Positions 25,126 to 26,274 of a DNA stretch of 26,274 nucleotides are shown here, piece after piece (position 1 is the stretch's first letter; every line of letters starts with the position of its first letter). Made by a program: the position numbers and the translations under genes. The stretch is from CAZTAR01 sp043813895 (GTDB lineage: Bacteria; Planctomycetota; Phycisphaerae; UBA1845; UTPLA1), in the NCBI GenBank assembly GCA_043813895.1, contig JBDRKQ010000158.1, positions 1 to 26,274 of the forward strand, in the 5' to 3' direction. The notes beneath the pieces were generated by a model that saw only the letters and a list, made by a program, of their open reading frames with translations, made no database searches and was not told the origin of the DNA.

Positions 25126-25501
25126 CGCAAACCCTTTCGTCTCTTCTGCACGCACCCGCAGGATGCAGGCCTACTATCCGCTTTATCCCGTTTGACACGC
25201 AGAGCATCCGAAGCCCTTCGCCCATTCCTTCACACCGGCTCCTTCACCAGCGGCTGCTCGCCTTGCCTCGCCCAAAGGAAGGCACTGAGCCGGCCTCGAA
25301 CAGACCCGCGGTCAGCAGGCTCGGCGACGAAATCGCCGGCGGCTCACGCGGCAATTCAGAAAGAAAGCTGCGGCAGTCTCAGAGTGAATAGGAAGTGAAT
25401 GAGGAAGGGTCCTGCTTTGTGTAGGGAAAGCACTACCTGCATACGCACCGCAGACTTGCGCGACATTTATCTGTAATACTGATCGGCAGGAAGCATGCGC
25501 G
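25126..25501. other. Intergenic region upstream of the NHL gene
   Basis: 376 bases without a supported gene. It holds the second copy of the hairpin-bearing leader element (25319-25371) and presumably the NHL gene's promoter; no clear -35/-10 pair was found. Confidence 0.45.
25319..25371 (-). promoter_or_regulatory. Conserved hairpin-bearing leader element, copy 2
   Basis: Matches 23572-23622. On the minus strand it has CCGCGTGAG, then CGGCGA-TTTCG-TCGCCG, a perfect six-base stem with five-base loop. The loop TTTCG is kept while one stem position changes between copies. It lies about 195-245 bases before the NHL start and about 130 bases after the preceding stop codon (25502), as copy 1 does after its own upstream gene. 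Confidence 0.45.
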
Positions 25502-26056
25502 CTACGGCTCGATTTCCTGATCGGCGTCGTCCGACTCCACGCCCGGGTCGATCAGCGTCTCGACTCTCTGCAGCAGATCCTGTAGACCTCCGTAAAGTCT
25601 GTAAGGCGGTACAGCGACGATATCACGAAGGCGTGTCAGTGCGGCGCGCGCCGCCTCTGCCTGGCCGAGATGGTGATGAGCCAGGGCGGCATACGCGTGG
25701 TTGTAGGGGTCGGGCTCGCGGGCAAGCTCTCGGGACCGCTCAAACACCGCAAGCGCCTGCTCGTAGTCCCCCACACGGTACAGGGCCATGCCCAGCGTCG
25801 TCTGGTATACGTGGTAATTCGCCTCATGGTGGCAAATGAGTCTGGCCATGCGCGAGGCATCGCGATATTCATCCATAGTGTGGTCGTCGCGCTTGACCAC
25901 CTCCCACACGTCAACGTGAACGTTGCAGAGTGTCTGCTCGTGCCACAGGGCGTGCCGCAGCGCTGCCCGGCGGAGTGGCTCGGAAAGCTCCGCATCGTCG
26001 CGCAACTCCGATATCACGGGATCGATGAACGCGCGCTCGCGGAGTCTCTCCTCCAC
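25502..26056 (-). CDS. TPR-type C-terminal module, probably the tail of a WD40/TPR protein
   Basis: 184 residues from GTG 26056, with no ribosome-binding site there. The sequence A-F-I-D-P-V-I-S-E-L-R-D-D-A-E-L-S-E-P-L-R-R-A-A-L is the linker seen after WD40 domains of planctomycete kinase-type proteins (from memory). TPR helices follow: Y-Q-T-T-L-G-M-A-L-Y-R-V-G-D-Y-E-Q-A-L and N-H-A-Y-A-A-L-A-H-H-H-L-G-Q-A-E-A-A. The reading frame continues upstream through E-L-E-A-Q-E-A-A-E-A-L to a TGA at 26120-26122, beyond which WD40-like text occurs in the same frame. This is probably one gene split by a nonsense change, and independent translation is doubtful. TPR modules mediate protein binding. Confidence 0.7.
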   Translation of the reverse strand: MEERLRERAFIDPVISELRDDAELSEPLRRAALRHALWHEQTLCNVHVDVWEVVKRDDHTMDEYRDASRMARLICHHEANYHVYQTTLGMALYRVGDYEQALAVFERSRELAREPDPYNHAYAALAHHHLGQAEAARAALTRLRDIVAVPPYRLYGGLQDLLQRVETLIDPGVESDDADQEIEP

Positions 26057-26119
26057 AAGCGCTTCGGCCGCCTCTTGGGCCTCCAGTTCTTCCGCGAAAG
26101 CCCAGCCGGCAGATGCATC

Positions 26120-26274
26120 TCACCGCAGCGTGTCGCCCTGCTGATTGGTCACCTCCAGCCGCCGTCGCCCTGGCCCAGCGAATGAGCCGAAGCAACCGTA
26201 GGCTGCCAGGTTGCTTTCCAGCGCCAGCAACGAGCGGCCCGTCTCACTGTCGCGTACGTGCAGGAATTCGTCAG
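26120..26274 (-). CDS. WD40-like C-terminal fragment (5' partial), ends at in-frame TGA
   Basis: Open from the window edge on the minus strand to TGA 26122-26120. It encodes a blade-like stretch: F-L-H-V-R-D-S-E-T-G-R-S-L-L-A-L, then R-R-R-L-E-V-T-N-Q-Q-G-D-T-L-R. The last residues before the stop, D-T-L-R, and those after it, D-A-S, look like a WD40 closing motif in which the tryptophan of W-D is replaced by TGA. The rest of the protein lies outside the window. Confidence 0.5.
   Translation of the reverse strand, partial: DEFLHVRDSETGRSLLALESNLAAYGCFGSFAGPGRRRLEVTNQQGDTLR

Noticed and set aside
26120..26122. Selenocysteine at the in-frame TGA
   Set aside because: The site corresponds to a structural tryptophan in a WD40 blade, not a redox-active Cys/Sec position, and no selenocysteine-insertion hairpin was evident downstream.

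Overview
The window looks like a fragment of a high-GC planctomycete genome, probably close to Phycisphaerae. This is inferred from content only: large secreted beta-propeller and beta-helix proteins with C-terminal DCNxNGxPD and EF-hand/dockerin-like tails, a WD40-to-TPR junction, an FHA-GspE fusion and an S23-type four-helix-bundle gene. No rRNA, CRISPR array, integrase or transposase of a known family was seen.

Layout. Positions 2-142 (+) are the C-terminal tail of a secreted protein. It converges on a single-chain restriction-modification gene (392-3808, -) of the Eco57I/TaqI-like type IIG kind. Upstream of that gene are three minus-strand genes for a secretion or pilus-like envelope machine: an FHA-GspE ATPase (8034-9758), a membrane-anchored GspE homologue that has lost its Walker A lysine (5857-7575), and a CvpA-like membrane protein (4003-5811). 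From 10749 to 13464 the genes lie on the plus strand: a glycine-rich RRM protein, two small proteins of unknown function, and a B12-binding radical SAM protein that seems to begin at an AUU codon. From 14527 onward everything is on the minus strand: a PQQ-like propeller protein with a small membrane-protein candidate upstream, a 2115-residue surface protein (14 FG-GAP repeats, cadherin-like domains, beta-helix, dockerin-like tail), a seven-repeat NHL protein with the same kind of tail, and a WD40/TPR gene split by an in-frame TGA.

Most notable signal. Inside the restriction-modification gene sits a complete, same-strand, +1-frame gene for an S23-family protein (2185-2550). It is flanked by inverted arrays of a G-rich heptamer (GGGGNNY type). 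The unit 2152-2619 is 468 bp, a multiple of three, and the host reading frame stays open through it. It lies exactly in the linker between the conserved YTP region and methylase motif I. Two further heptamer insertions, one a miniature G-arm/C-arm foldback, sit in two other linkers of the same gene. This looks like an intervening-sequence-type mobile element adapted to protein-coding genes. Mobility and any RNA-level removal are inferences.

Other points of interest are the catalytic/non-catalytic ATPase pair, a 10-G tract in the giant surface-protein gene, a conserved hairpin-bearing leader upstream of two neighbouring secreted-protein genes, and a 29-bp perfect odd palindrome.
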